From the NCBI GenBank assembly GCA_020635495.1, contig JACJZQ010000019.1:1-58767 (forward strand): a stretch of DNA of 58,767 bases. The letters are read 5' to 3'. A program made the translations under genes and the position numbers. Each line of letters begins with the position of its first letter. Position 1 is the stretch's first letter. Shown here piece after piece: positions 37,084 to 46,145 of this stretch. The notes under the pieces were generated by a model. The model saw only the letters and a list, made by a program, of their open reading frames with translations. It was not told the origin of the DNA and searched no databases. The stretch is from Flavobacteriales bacterium. Its GTDB lineage: Bacteria > Bacteroidota > Bacteroidia > UBA10329.

Positions 37084-39074
37084 TATTCTCAAGAAGCATC
37101 CTGTTTCTAATTGTTGGTCACGTTTCGCTGGTCGCTTTTTCACAAAATCCCGAAGGCTGCGAAATGCCTGGGAATAAGAAAGTACAGAAGCTTTGGGAGC
37201 AAGCACAAAATGAGCGGAAGCCATCGGAAAGGCGTGCTCTATTAGATCAGATTCTAGATGCAGAACCTGATCATCCCGGAGCGCTTTACAGCAAGTATTC
37301 TGAGCAACTCAAAAAAGCTGAAAGAGATCCATACAGTAAGGGAATAGCATTTGGTTATAAACCCATGAAAGCCGTTGCCGACCAGTGCCCGGAATACCAC
37401 ATGTACCCGTATTACTACATGGGCATGATAGATTTTCAGAACAAGAATTTCAAAGATGCTGAAGCGCATTTCAAGAAGTTTTTGGAGATGGAATTCGACA
37501 ATCCTGAATGGTATCCGAAAGACCACGAAGAGAAATATTTGGAAGTGGAGGCTCTGCTGCCTTCATGTGCTTACTACGATTCGCTTTACTCCAACCCGGT
37601 TCCATTCACGCCACATGTGGTCAAAGGCATTTCTACAAGAGACAATGAGTATTTGGGCATCATTTCTCCGGATAATGAATTGGCGCTTTACATCAGACGG
37701 CATTTCGTAAAGCGGAAGAATGATCTAACAGCCCGTGAGATAGAAGAGTTCGTGCGTAGCAAGCGTCAACCAGATGGGGAATTCGATGAGGGAAAGCCAA
37801 TGCCGCGTCCGTTCAACATTACAGAAAACGTAGGAAGCGCCACCCTCACCATCGATAACAAACGCATGTTCCTCACTATTTGCGAGGATGATGCGCAAGG
37901 CTACAAGAACTGCGATATTTTCTATTCAGATTGGAGTTTTCATGGCTGGGGAGAACCGGTAAATCTCGGACCGGGAATCAATGGAAAGAATTCGTTTGAA
38001 GGCCAACCAACCGTAACGCCAGATGGCAAGACCATTTACTTTGTTTCCATCCGTGAGGATGAAATCGGAGACATTGATAACATGGACCTCTATGTTTCGC
38101 ACCTTCAGGAAGATGGAACCTGGGGTCAGGCCAAGAACCTTGGTACTACCATTAACACAAAAGGCCACGAGAAATCGCCTTTCATTCACGAGGATAGCCA
38201 CACGTTGTACTTCAGTTCTGATGGTCATCAGGGCATTGGAAATTTCGACATCTATTACGTGCGTCAGGACGCCAATGGTAATTGGACAAAGCCCAAGAAC
38301 ATCGGATTTCCGATCAATACAGAAGGCGCAGACGTTGGCTTTTTTGTGGCGGTTGATGGTAAAACGGCTTACATCAGCAGCAACGAGCGCGATGATGGTG
38401 TAGGAGGCTGGGACATGTTCAGTTTTGATCTATACAAAGAAGCTCGGCCAGAGAAAGTTCTTTTCCTAAAAGGACAGCTACGCGATGAGAACAACAAGCG
38501 CATTACGGATGCTACCATCAAGTTCAAAGACATGGAAACCAAGCAGGTACATGAAGTTGATGTGGATACCTTGACAGGTGATTATGTGGCCGTGATGAAC
38601 TTCAGCAATGATATTGTGATGACAGTTGAGAAGAAAGGCTCGGCATTCACATCACGATACCTTTCTACCAAAGATTCTACGTTGAATGATGTGAAAAAGG
38701 TGGACGTGGAAGTGAAAAAAGTGAAGGTTGGAGAAGCCTATGAATTGCATGATATCCGCTATGCTACCGATCGATTCAACCTCAATCAGGAATCGATAAA
38801 CATGATGGGCGAGTTTGCTGAATACCTGAAAAAGAACCCCAAAATGAAGGTGGCGATTCATGGTCATACCGATAATGTGGGGTCACCGGCAGATAATATG
38901 AAGCTTTCTGAAGATCGGGCGAAAGCCGTTTATGATATTCTGGTTAAAGCCGGTGTCAGTTCTTCCAGACTGTCTTTCAAAGGATTTGGAGAAACAAAAC
39001 CGGTCAAAGACAACTCATCTGCTGAAGGAAGAGCAGCAAACCGAAGGACGGAGTTCGTAATTACGGCTAACTGA
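37050..39074 (+). CDS. OmpA family protein with TPR and PD40 repeats
   Basis: A 674-residue outer-membrane-associated protein. A signal peptide (to about 32, VSLVAFSQ) is followed by helical TPR-like sequence (KVQKLWEQAQNERKPSERR, AEAHFKKFLEME). A beta-propeller with PD40/WD40-like repeats follows, such as GQPTVTPDGKTIYFVS and KSPFIHEDSHTLYFSSDG. A short beta domain and a C-terminal OmpA domain (about 565-674) complete it, with IHGHTDNVGSPADN and LSEDRAKAVYDIL that bind peptidoglycan. This domain order is typical of Bacteroidota envelope proteins, including some linked to gliding/type IX secretion. It follows the AsmA gene closely. Confidence 0.88.
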   Translation: MRFQISDFILQIFSRSILFLIVGHVSLVAFSQNPEGCEMPGNKKVQKLWEQAQNERKPSERRALLDQILDAEPDHPGALYSKYSEQLKKAERDPYSKGIAFGYKPMKAVADQCPEYHMYPYYYMGMIDFQNKNFKDAEAHFKKFLEMEFDNPEWYPKDHEEKYLEVEALLPSCAYYDSLYSNPVPFTPHVVKGISTRDNEYLGIISPDNELALYIRRHFVKRKNDLTAREIEEFVRSKRQPDGEFDEGKPMPRPFNITENVGSATLTIDNKRMFLTICEDDAQGYKNCDIFYSDWSFHGWGEPVNLGPGINGKNSFEGQPTVTPDGKTIYFVSIREDEIGDIDNMDLYVSHLQEDGTWGQAKNLGTTINTKGHEKSPFIHEDSHTLYFSSDGHQGIGNFDIYYVRQDANGNWTKPKNIGFPINTEGADVGFFVAVDGKTAYISSNERDDGVGGWDMFSFDLYKEARPEKVLFLKGQLRDENNKRITDATIKFKDMETKQVHEVDVDTLTGDYVAVMNFSNDIVMTVEKKGSAFTSRYLSTKDSTLNDVKKVDVEVKKVKVGEAYELHDIRYATDRFNLNQESINMMGEFAEYLKKNPKMKVAIHGHTDNVGSPADNMKLSEDRAKAVYDILVKAGVSSSRLSFKGFGETKPVKDNSSAEGRAANRRTEFVITAN

Positions 39075-39197
39075 TTTTGAACTTTACGCTTTCACGCATG
39101 TTAACAGTGCTGTTGAAAGCTGTGACATACCGCAAGTGGATTACCATTAATTCTAAGTTAATTTGCAGCCCGTAATCAACCGACCCAATTTTATCAG

Positions 39198-39464
39198 ATG
39201 GAAGCAGCCGAGCTGAAAGCGAAATTGAAAGAGCAGATCATTGAGTATTTGAATCTATTGGATTTTACACCAGAGGATATTGATGACGATGATCAATTGT
39301 TCGGTCCGAAATTCGACTTGGATTCTATTGATGCGTTGGAATTGAGCGTTTTGCTTGAGCGTGAATACGGCATTAAAATGACCGACCCGCAGGAAGGACG
39401 TAAAGTGCTGGTTACCGTGAATACCATGGCCGATTACATCTTGGCCAAGAAAGCCGAAGCCTGA
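39198..39464 (+). CDS. Acyl carrier protein of a dedicated pathway
   Basis: An 88-residue ACP. The phosphopantetheine site is the DSID motif with Ser at about 43, embedded in FDLDSIDALELSVLLE. The sequence is not the housekeeping AcpP (which has the DSLD/TVELVM pattern) and has an acidic helix 1 loop with four Asp in a row. It is 4 bases upstream of a ketosynthase gene and thus likely carries the growing chain of that pathway. The ACP is the start of a three-gene operon (ACP, KS, KS-like) converging on the biosynthetic operon at 41712-48274. Confidence 0.92.
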   Translation: MEAAELKAKLKEQIIEYLNLLDFTPEDIDDDDQLFGPKFDLDSIDALELSVLLEREYGIKMTDPQEGRKVLVTVNTMADYILAKKAEA

Positions 39465-39468
39465 TCTT

Positions 39469-40665
39469 ATGAGCCGTGTGGTTGTCACCGGCATTGGGGT
39501 TATTTCCGCCATTGGGAATAACGTAGAAGAAAATCACCACTCATTAAGAGCGGGCAAAACTGGCATTGGTAAAGCCCAGTTTCTGAAGTCAAAGTATGCT
39601 GGTGAGCTCCTTTTCGGAGAAGTGAAACTGAGCAATGATGAGTTGAAAGAACTTATCGGTCTGGAAGCTTCTTCCAATTTCAATCGTACTGAATTGTTGG
39701 CGCTGAAGGCTTTCAAAGAGGCCATCGAAAGTGCTGGTCTGACCAAGAAGGAATTACACTCGTTCGAAACAGCATTTCTCTCAGGTACAACCGTTGGTGG
39801 AATGGTCGAAATGGAAGCCATTCATGCCGATGCGAACACGAATACCGAGCCATCACCTTTCGTGAATTCGTACAGAAGTGGTGCGCACACGGAGCGATTG
39901 GCAAAGTATTTCGGTTTGCGCGGTTATACGGATACCATGAACACAGCCTGTTCGTCATCGGCCAATTCCATTATGCTTGGCGCGAGATTGATCAAAGCAG
40001 GAAAAGCCAAACGCGCCATTGTTGGTGGCGTGGATAGCTTGGCGAAATACACGGTAAACGGATTCAATTCGTTGCAGATTTTCTCTGATGAGATAACACG
40101 ACCTTTCGATGCCAACCGCAAAGGTTTGAACTTGGGAGAAGGCGCAGCCTACCTGGTTTTGGAAAGAGAAGAAGATGCAGTTTGCAGAAACATTTGGGGA
40201 GAAGTTCGCGGTTACGGAAATTCCAACGATGCATATCATCCAAGTTCGATGTCGCCAGAAGCTGTTGGCGTTCGCGGTGCAATAAACGGAGCATTAGAAA
40301 CAGCTGATTTGAAGCCAGAAGATATTCAGCATGTGAACGCCCATGGAACAGGAACCGAGAATAACGACTACACCGAGGTGCACGGAATGCAGCAAATATT
40401 CGGAGAAATTCCGCCTTATGTTTCCACCAAATCCTACACGGGACACACATTAGCAGCTGCTGGTGCGATCGAAGCGGTTTATAGCTTGCTTAGTATCGTC
40501 AACCAAGAGATTTACCCAACGTTGAACTGGCAAACTCAAATGCCAGAATTCAATTCCAAGCCGCAGACCGAGTATTCGAATTCAGTTGACATCAAGAATG
40601 TTCTTTCTAATTCGTTCGGCTTTGGAGGTAACTGTAGTTCACTTATTCTTTCAAAAGTGGAGTGA
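39469..40665 (+). CDS. Beta-ketoacyl-ACP synthase (KAS II/FabF-like), catalytically complete
   Basis: A 398-residue ketosynthase that extends an ACP-bound acyl chain by condensation with malonyl-ACP. The full catalytic triad is visible: Cys161 in NTACSSSAN, His292 in NAHGTGTENND, and His326 in SYTGHTLAAAG. The N-terminus VVVTGIGVISAIG is typical of the family. It is located directly after the ACP and overlaps the following KS-like gene by one base (TGATG). It resembles the KS of aryl polyene/flexirubin-type loci more than housekeeping FabF, judging by context only. Confidence 0.93.
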   Translation: MSRVVVTGIGVISAIGNNVEENHHSLRAGKTGIGKAQFLKSKYAGELLFGEVKLSNDELKELIGLEASSNFNRTELLALKAFKEAIESAGLTKKELHSFETAFLSGTTVGGMVEMEAIHADANTNTEPSPFVNSYRSGAHTERLAKYFGLRGYTDTMNTACSSSANSIMLGARLIKAGKAKRAIVGGVDSLAKYTVNGFNSLQIFSDEITRPFDANRKGLNLGEGAAYLVLEREEDAVCRNIWGEVRGYGNSNDAYHPSSMSPEAVGVRGAINGALETADLKPEDIQHVNAHGTGTENNDYTEVHGMQQIFGEIPPYVSTKSYTGHTLAAAGAIEAVYSLLSIVNQEIYPTLNWQTQMPEFNSKPQTEYSNSVDIKNVLSNSFGFGGNCSSLILSKVE

Positions 40666-41702
40666 TGTACATCAAAGATCTGACCTGCATATCGCCTCAG
40701 AAAACCATCACGGGAGAGTTCTTCGGAAACGAACCGTTGGTTCATGTTGGACCGACAATTCCCGCGATGGAACCAGATTACGCGGATATTCCTCGCGGAC
40801 AGCTCCGCAGAATGGGGAAATCCAACCGAATGGCAACGGGTGCTGGAATGCCTTTACTTCAGAAATGGAAGACGGATGGCATCATCATCGGAACCACCGA
40901 TGGCGGAATGGAAGACTGCCACCGTTTTTTAAATCAGATCATTCAGTACGAAGAAGGAACGCTCACGCCAACTGGTTTTGTGCAGGGAAGTCCGAGTTCG
41001 CCAGCGGGCGGTTTGGCGTTGATGTCGGCCAACAGCGGCTACAATAACACGCACAGCAACATGGGTTTGTCTTTTGAGAATTGTGTGGTTGATGCACAAC
41101 TCCTGTTTGATGAAGGACGAGCAAACAGTCTGCTGATAGGTTGCGTGGAAGAAATTTCGCAAGCACCGCTCAGAATCTCGCAGTTGGCGGGTCATACGAA
41201 AAGCGAGGAAGTAAGCACGGACAAACTGTTTGAATCAAAAACAAAAGGAACAGCAAAGGGAGAAGGTGCAACCATGTTTGTGGTCGAGAGTTCTCCTGAA
41301 AACGCCATCGCTCAGATTGTTGATGTGGATATGATCACGTGTCCGTCAGAAGCTGATCCGCTCGAAAAGGCTGAACGTTTTTTAGAACGAAATGGAATTG
41401 AAAAAGACCAGATTGATGCTTTGATGCTTGGCTACGCTGGAGATGTGGAAAACGACAAATGGTACGACCATTTTGCCAATTCCTTGTTCCACGAAACAGG
41501 CATCATCACTTACAAGAACCTTTTTGGGGAAAACGCAGCCGCAAGTTCATTTGCTACTTGGTTTGCGGCCAATTTGGTGAATGGCGAAACCGCTCCAGAA
41601 ATGGCCATCAAAAAGCCAATTCCGTCAGCATTGAAAACCATCCTGATCTACAACATGTACCAAGGAACCCAGCATGGGTTTGTGTTGGTGAAAAGCGCCT
41701 GA
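40665..41702 (+). CDS. Ketosynthase-like protein lacking all catalytic residues (chain length factor-like)
   Basis: A 345-residue thiolase-fold protein. Compared with the preceding KS, the nucleophile region NTACSSS is replaced by NTHSNMG, so there is no Cys. The HGTGT block is replaced by LGYAGDVEND, and the GH of the second His motif by GENAAASSF. All three catalytic positions are therefore changed. In type II polyketide and aryl polyene systems such a partner, the chain length factor, forms a heterodimer with the active KS and shapes the product pocket. The start is the ATG at 40665, which overlaps the KS stop. This supports a KS-CLF pair. Confidence 0.82.
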   Translation: MYIKDLTCISPQKTITGEFFGNEPLVHVGPTIPAMEPDYADIPRGQLRRMGKSNRMATGAGMPLLQKWKTDGIIIGTTDGGMEDCHRFLNQIIQYEEGTLTPTGFVQGSPSSPAGGLALMSANSGYNNTHSNMGLSFENCVVDAQLLFDEGRANSLLIGCVEEISQAPLRISQLAGHTKSEEVSTDKLFESKTKGTAKGEGATMFVVESSPENAIAQIVDVDMITCPSEADPLEKAERFLERNGIEKDQIDALMLGYAGDVENDKWYDHFANSLFHETGIITYKNLFGENAAASSFATWFAANLVNGETAPEMAIKKPIPSALKTILIYNMYQGTQHGFVLVKSA

Positions 41703-41711
41703 CCGGTTTTT

Positions 41712-42464
41712 TCAATCGGTTTTCTGAGCAACATAAAATCCGTAGCTGTAGTATTGCTTGAACTTTTGGTAAAGTTCTATCTCGCGCTTACTTTCTTCCA
41801 CAATTTCATTCGCTTCTTTCGAATTTTCATGTCGCTGTAAAAACGCCTCGAACTGGTTAGAGAGTTGTTGGTAATAACTATCAATCCAACTGCTTTCACT
41901 TAGTTTAAAATAGCCGCGAAGCGAATAACCAGCAGTTTCAAGAATTCGAATCTTTTCTGAGGCCGTGGCTATCTCGGGATACTCAGATTTCCAGAATTCT
42001 TCTATTTCATTTGGTCTGTGGTTGGTTATCCAAGTAATCTCACTCACGGCCAAGTAGCCTCCAGGTTTTAGAAACTGGTTCCAGTATTTCGCTCCTTTTT
42101 CAAATCCCATGTTGTAAATGGCGCCCTCCGACCAAATAAGGTCTAGGCTCTCTGTCTTAAAAGGAAGTTCGTCCATTGAAGCTTGTAAAACTTCAATCTC
42201 ACATCCTAAAGGCTGATGGCTCTTTCGTTTTTCAAGTTCATTGAGAAATTCATCGAAAAGGTCAATTGCCGTTATCTTTCCCTTCAGATGCTGGGCAAGT
42301 GTAAGGGTTTGTGCACCCGTTCCACTGCCAATGTCAGCTATTCTTAGAACATCACTGTCGGGCAAATCGCAAAACTGCAGCGCTCTCAAAGTATCCTCTT
42401 GGCTGCCCGGTCCTTGTCGCTCATTGAACCGATGAAGATCAATGATCAATTCAAGCTCATTCAT
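41712..42464 (-). CDS. Class I SAM-dependent methyltransferase
   Basis: A 250-residue protein with a Rossmann SAM-binding domain: motif I IADIGSGTGAQTLTLA and motif II ITAIDLFDEFL, then EVLQASMDELPF and LIWSEGAIYNMG. The C-terminal part contains SEITWITNHRPNEIEEFW. The target (O, N or C) cannot be assigned. It is the last gene of the minus-strand operon that runs from 48274. It starts 1 base after the DUF1702 gene stop and converges with the KS-CLF operon 9 bases away, so it could methylate the product of the same pathway. Confidence 0.85.
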   Translation of the reverse strand: MNELELIIDLHRFNERQGPGSQEDTLRALQFCDLPDSDVLRIADIGSGTGAQTLTLAQHLKGKITAIDLFDEFLNELEKRKSHQPLGCEIEVLQASMDELPFKTESLDLIWSEGAIYNMGFEKGAKYWNQFLKPGGYLAVSEITWITNHRPNEIEEFWKSEYPEIATASEKIRILETAGYSLRGYFKLSESSWIDSYYQQLSNQFEAFLQRHENSKEANEIVEESKREIELYQKFKQYYSYGFYVAQKTD

Positions 42465-42465
42465 A

Positions 42466-43143
42466 TCAATCAGTTTCTTTCGACTTTATCATACTTTCCT
42501 CAGCCGCCCCGATTCCTTTCTCAAAGTTTGTTTTGAACTCGCCTGCCGCTGATTTCAATTCAGCGATCAGTTCATCCGAACAACCACCAACATAGGTTGA
42601 AGCCACCCCGATACCTTGCCACAGGTTCGGTCTTCGGTCTTCCGAAAAATGGTTGATGATGTTCACCACTTTGTCCACTTCACCTTTGGTGATGTACCAA
42701 ATGGCACGGCCAACGCCTTGGTCAAAGCCTGATTGAAATTCGGGAGTGATGTTCTCTGGAATTTGCTGCGTTCGGATGGTTGCACGCCTTTGAAACAGTC
42801 CGTTCCAATATCCAAAACCATCCAAGACCTTTACCCGCATTTCAGGTTCAATTTCCGAAAGGGTAGAAGCGAGGTTCATTTGGCATTCGGCTATTGCCCA
42901 GCCCAAACCAATATGAACTTGAGTTGCGTGTCTTGCCGTCTTCTGAGCATAAACCTTCCACGTTTCCATGGAATTGGCCAAAGCAACACCCATCGAAGCG
43001 CCTTCAAATGCTACCGAACGGTAACGCATTTCGAACTTGTTCAATTCCGTGATGAGTTCATCTAAACCAAGTTCCCGTTCGCTTAAAGCACGACCTTTCT
43101 GAAAGGTGGAAACAACAGTTTCGATGTTCTCGGAAATGCTCAT
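42466..43143 (-). CDS. DUF1702 family protein (enediyne-locus associated family)
   Basis: A 225-residue protein starting at the ATG at 43143, whose A is the last base of the oxidoreductase stop (TGATG). Features matching the DUF1702 family from memory are the FEGASMGVAL block, QVHIGLGWAIAE, DGFGYWNGLF, FDQGVGRAIWYI and the late LWQGIGVASTYVGGC. DUF1702 proteins occur in actinobacterial enediyne clusters, where the role is unknown, and in other polyketide-like loci. No catalytic residues can be named. The position between a flavin enzyme and a methyltransferase suggests a tailoring or accessory role. Confidence 0.75.
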   Translation of the reverse strand: MSISENIETVVSTFQKGRALSERELGLDELITELNKFEMRYRSVAFEGASMGVALANSMETWKVYAQKTARHATQVHIGLGWAIAECQMNLASTLSEIEPEMRVKVLDGFGYWNGLFQRRATIRTQQIPENITPEFQSGFDQGVGRAIWYITKGEVDKVVNIINHFSEDRRPNLWQGIGVASTYVGGCSDELIAELKSAAGEFKTNFEKGIGAAEESMIKSKETD

Positions 43144-44843
43144 CAATAGGTCACTGGTTCTGGATATGGATACAGCCACATGTGTCGCATTTCATCTGCA
43201 ATGTGCGCATCGCGAAGCACGGCTTTACTGTTCTTGCTTTCCAGTTTCTCGCCTTTCAGGCTCATCGTATACGGATCAACGGCTATTTCCATGCTTGTGC
43301 CATGCGCCAGATTGCTTGCCAAACGGAAGGTTTCAGCCGCAATATGCTCCAAGATCAGCATGTTCTCTTCGAATTTCAGCAACAGCTCATCGCGGTCAAA
43401 TTCCTTCTCTACAATATCCTCTTGGAATTGCTTCAGGAAGTCGAGGTCGAATGGGTCGGTGTAGCGGTCTGTGATGTCTGCCGTGTCGTAAGGCCCCCAA
43501 TCGTTGAAAAGCTTCTGCATCTGGCGGCTCAGTTCTCCGTATTTCTGGAGGATGGAAGTTGGGCCAGCCGTGAGTTTGCGTAGCAGCTCGAGGTCGGTGA
43601 GGCCGTTATTGGTGAACAGTAGTGTGTTGATGCTCCAATACGCGCCCCAATCCCAGAAGATCTTGGCCACCATCACCTGCGTTTTTCCCCAAAGCGGATA
43701 CTGGTTGATGTAGATCGGCATCCAATTGTCGTACAACGCGCGCAGCACTTCCGAGTAGAATTTGGTTCGGAAGAAGATGTCTTCGCCTTTCAGGTCGCGT
43801 TGAATGAGGTCGGCTGTCCAAGTGTTGGCCATCGAAATGAAATCTGAACCTGGCGAGTAGAATGGGTCGGCAAAAAGTCCGCTTTCTCCCGTCACGGTCC
43901 AACGGTCGGTGTGGAACAACTCGCCCGATCCGTGCGCAAAATGCTTCATCACTTTGAAGTCGAGAATGTTGCCATCCTTTTCCTTCTTCTTGAGTTCATG
44001 ATAGCACTGTGGTTCGTGCTTTTCGAGCCAAGCCAACGCCTTATCCAATTTGTTATAGGTCTCGAACGGATGGATGACAGGATCGGCCACAATGCCGACA
44101 CTCGTCTTGTCGCCAACCAGCGGAATGATCCACACCCAATAACCCGCATCCATCAAGTGAACCGTGCTCAGATAGCGTAATCCAGGCTCAACATGCGAAT
44201 GCCATTTTGCGTCATCCGACCACTCGTCAATGTCAATTTTCCAATCCACTCGGAACCAAGCCGCGTTCACATCGTGGTTCACCGTTTCGGCAAAACCAAG
44301 CTTGCGTTTCATGAAACTTCCGCGGCCTGTGGCATCTACCACCCAGCGTGAAGTTTGCATGAAATCTTCACCATCAACTTCGTAGGTTACTGTGTGTGCG
44401 TCATCCGCAATAATCACGTCTTTAACCTTGGCGCCCATAACCACATCAATACCGAGTTCTCGATCCATTCTGATGAGGTCATTCTCGAAAATTCCGCGGT
44501 CGATCTGATGACTTGGAACGGGAAGCAAAACTTTCGGTCCCAATTCCACACGCTTGTGGATGGTTTCCTTGTGTTTAGGCGAGAAGAAGAACCGCAGACC
44601 GTGTTTCGGTAGTTGGTGTTCGTCCATGTAATCCTTCAGATTGAGGACTTCGCGCAGGTAATGCGTGGCCAACTCCACGGTGCTTTCGCCCACTTTGTGA
44701 GCCGCTTCGGGTGCGCTGTCGCCACGTCTTTCCAGCACCAGCACGCTGATGTCTGGGTTCTGCTGTTTCAATTGCATGGCTAGGGTTAGACCCGCAAGGC
44801 CACCACCGAGAATAATTGTATCGTATTTGTTGTTCGAACTCAT
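43143..44843 (-). CDS. FAD-dependent oxidoreductase of the flavin-dependent halogenase family
   Basis: A 566-residue flavoprotein: the FAD-binding GGGLAG motif is at 13-18, HKVGEST at 49-55, and DATGRGS near 170. The halogenase signature WxWxxP is present as WVWIIP at 236-241. A Lys at 80 (LPKHGLRFFF) is at about the place of the catalytic Lys of flavin-dependent halogenases. This makes halogenation possible, but many members of this family in flexirubin-type loci act as hydroxylases/oxidases. FADH2 would have to be supplied by a separate reductase. The gene lies in the operon after the ABC permease (18-base gap). Confidence 0.87.
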   Translation of the reverse strand: MSSNNKYDTIILGGGLAGLTLAMQLKQQNPDISVLVLERRGDSAPEAAHKVGESTVELATHYLREVLNLKDYMDEHQLPKHGLRFFFSPKHKETIHKRVELGPKVLLPVPSHQIDRGIFENDLIRMDRELGIDVVMGAKVKDVIIADDAHTVTYEVDGEDFMQTSRWVVDATGRGSFMKRKLGFAETVNHDVNAAWFRVDWKIDIDEWSDDAKWHSHVEPGLRYLSTVHLMDAGYWVWIIPLVGDKTSVGIVADPVIHPFETYNKLDKALAWLEKHEPQCYHELKKKEKDGNILDFKVMKHFAHGSGELFHTDRWTVTGESGLFADPFYSPGSDFISMANTWTADLIQRDLKGEDIFFRTKFYSEVLRALYDNWMPIYINQYPLWGKTQVMVAKIFWDWGAYWSINTLLFTNNGLTDLELLRKLTAGPTSILQKYGELSRQMQKLFNDWGPYDTADITDRYTDPFDLDFLKQFQEDIVEKEFDRDELLLKFEENMLILEHIAAETFRLASNLAHGTSMEIAVDPYTMSLKGEKLESKNSKAVLRDAHIADEMRHMWLYPYPEPVTY

Positions 44844-44861
44844 GATAAAACGATGAGAAGA

Positions 44862-46145
44862 TTATCTGTTCTTTTCTAAAATCAAGGATGTTGAGAAGCA
44901 AACAATTCCGAAGGTCCAAAGTTTAATGGAACCGAAAATGATTTCCGACATGCCTTCGCCACGCAGGAAAACACCATTGAAAGCTTCCATGGCCCAGTTC
45001 ATGGGCGAGAGGTGCCCCACGAAGATCATGGTGTCTGACATGATGTAAAGCGGAACCCAAATGCCGCCCAAAGCCGCCATGATTACCACCGAAACAATCC
45101 CGAAAATGGCTGCCTGATGGAGTGTTTTGAAGATGGTTCCGACCAATAATCCGTAACTGGTGGCGGCAAATCCTGCCACAACAGCCACGTACAGCAACGG
45201 GAAGAAACCACTTCCCAAATCGAGTTTGGCAAGGCCAAGAGTAGGCATGAGCCAGAAACCAACGCTGATCATCAGCAATGCTTGCAGTAATCCAACTGTG
45301 CTGTAGCTCAGTAGTTTGCCCGCATAGAAATGGAACATGCTTGTGGGCATCGTGCGCAAGCGGGTAATGGTTCCTGCGGTTCGTTCTCGGACCATATTTC
45401 CAGCCAGCGGAATGACGATGAAGAACATGGCAAAGACCGTCCAAGCAGGCACGTTATGCTGCGTGGAATTGTTGGCCACATCGGTTGCCATGATTTTGCC
45501 TGTGGCCGTTTTCTCGCGCAGTTGCACAATTCCGTTCGAGGAAAGATTGACTTCGGGGCGTTTGCCAGTCATTTCCGCCAAACGGTCGCTGAGACCATCA
45601 ATGATCATTCGGCCTTCCAATTCACTCAAAAACTGCTTTATGGCACTTCGGATGCTGCTCCGAAATGTGTGCTTAGTGGTAGGGTCGAGGAGGAGCGTGA
45701 TGTACGGTTCGAGGTTCGGTTTTTCGACTTTGCTTGGTTCGTCCGTTGGCATCAATCCAGCCAACATTCCTTCCACCTGTGCGTCCACGATCTGCTTCAA
45801 TTCATCGCCCAGACCTTTTTTTACAATGATGCCGATCTGGTAATCGCCCGAATTGATGGATTTCGCGAGTTGAGCGCTATCGATCGGCATTCCGTCCAGG
45901 CTATCGATTACCACAAAAGTTTTTCCTTCTTGAATGGCGTGCATGATGGCTTTGGAAATCTCACCGCTGTCCTGATTAACGAACAGTACGGGAATCTTCT
46001 GTTCCTGATAATCTCGGAAGGGCGCGTCCTGCACAATTGCCATCACGATCACCAGCACCATCGGCATGAGGAAAAGGATGCCCAAACCGCCTTTATCGCG
46101 GATGAGCAATAGCCATTCTTTCGTTATGGACGCGAGGAGTTTCAT
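44862..46145 (-). CDS. ABC-2 type transporter permease
   Basis: A 427-residue permease: one N-terminal membrane helix (about 21-40, GILFLMPMVLVIVMAIV), a large extracytoplasmic domain (about 45-240) and five further helices to the C-terminus (from AWTVFAMFFIVIPLAG). This is the layout of the ABC2_membrane_3 family, which pairs with a separate ATPase for export of lipids, polyketides or antibiotics. It overlaps the ATPase gene upstream by 4 bases (ATGA). It probably exports or places the product of this locus in the outer layer. Confidence 0.9.
   Translation of the reverse strand: MKLLASITKEWLLLIRDKGGLGILFLMPMVLVIVMAIVQDAPFRDYQEQKIPVLFVNQDSGEISKAIMHAIQEGKTFVVIDSLDGMPIDSAQLAKSINSGDYQIGIIVKKGLGDELKQIVDAQVEGMLAGLMPTDEPSKVEKPNLEPYITLLLDPTTKHTFRSSIRSAIKQFLSELEGRMIIDGLSDRLAEMTGKRPEVNLSSNGIVQLREKTATGKIMATDVANNSTQHNVPAWTVFAMFFIVIPLAGNMVRERTAGTITRLRTMPTSMFHFYAGKLLSYSTVGLLQALLMISVGFWLMPTLGLAKLDLGSGFFPLLYVAVVAGFAATSYGLLVGTIFKTLHQAAIFGIVSVVIMAALGGIWVPLYIMSDTMIFVGHLSPMNWAMEAFNGVFLRGEGMSEIIFGSIKLWTFGIVCFSTSLILEKNR

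Noticed and set aside
41703..41735. Terminator between the convergent KS-like and methyltransferase genes
   Set aside because: Only a 4-base stem (ACCG/CGGT) could be found, too weak to list.
45330..46112. Open frame of 260 codons antisense to the ABC permease
   Set aside because: Full overlap with a certain gene, no start context, and His/Arg/Phe-rich composition typical of a shadow frame.
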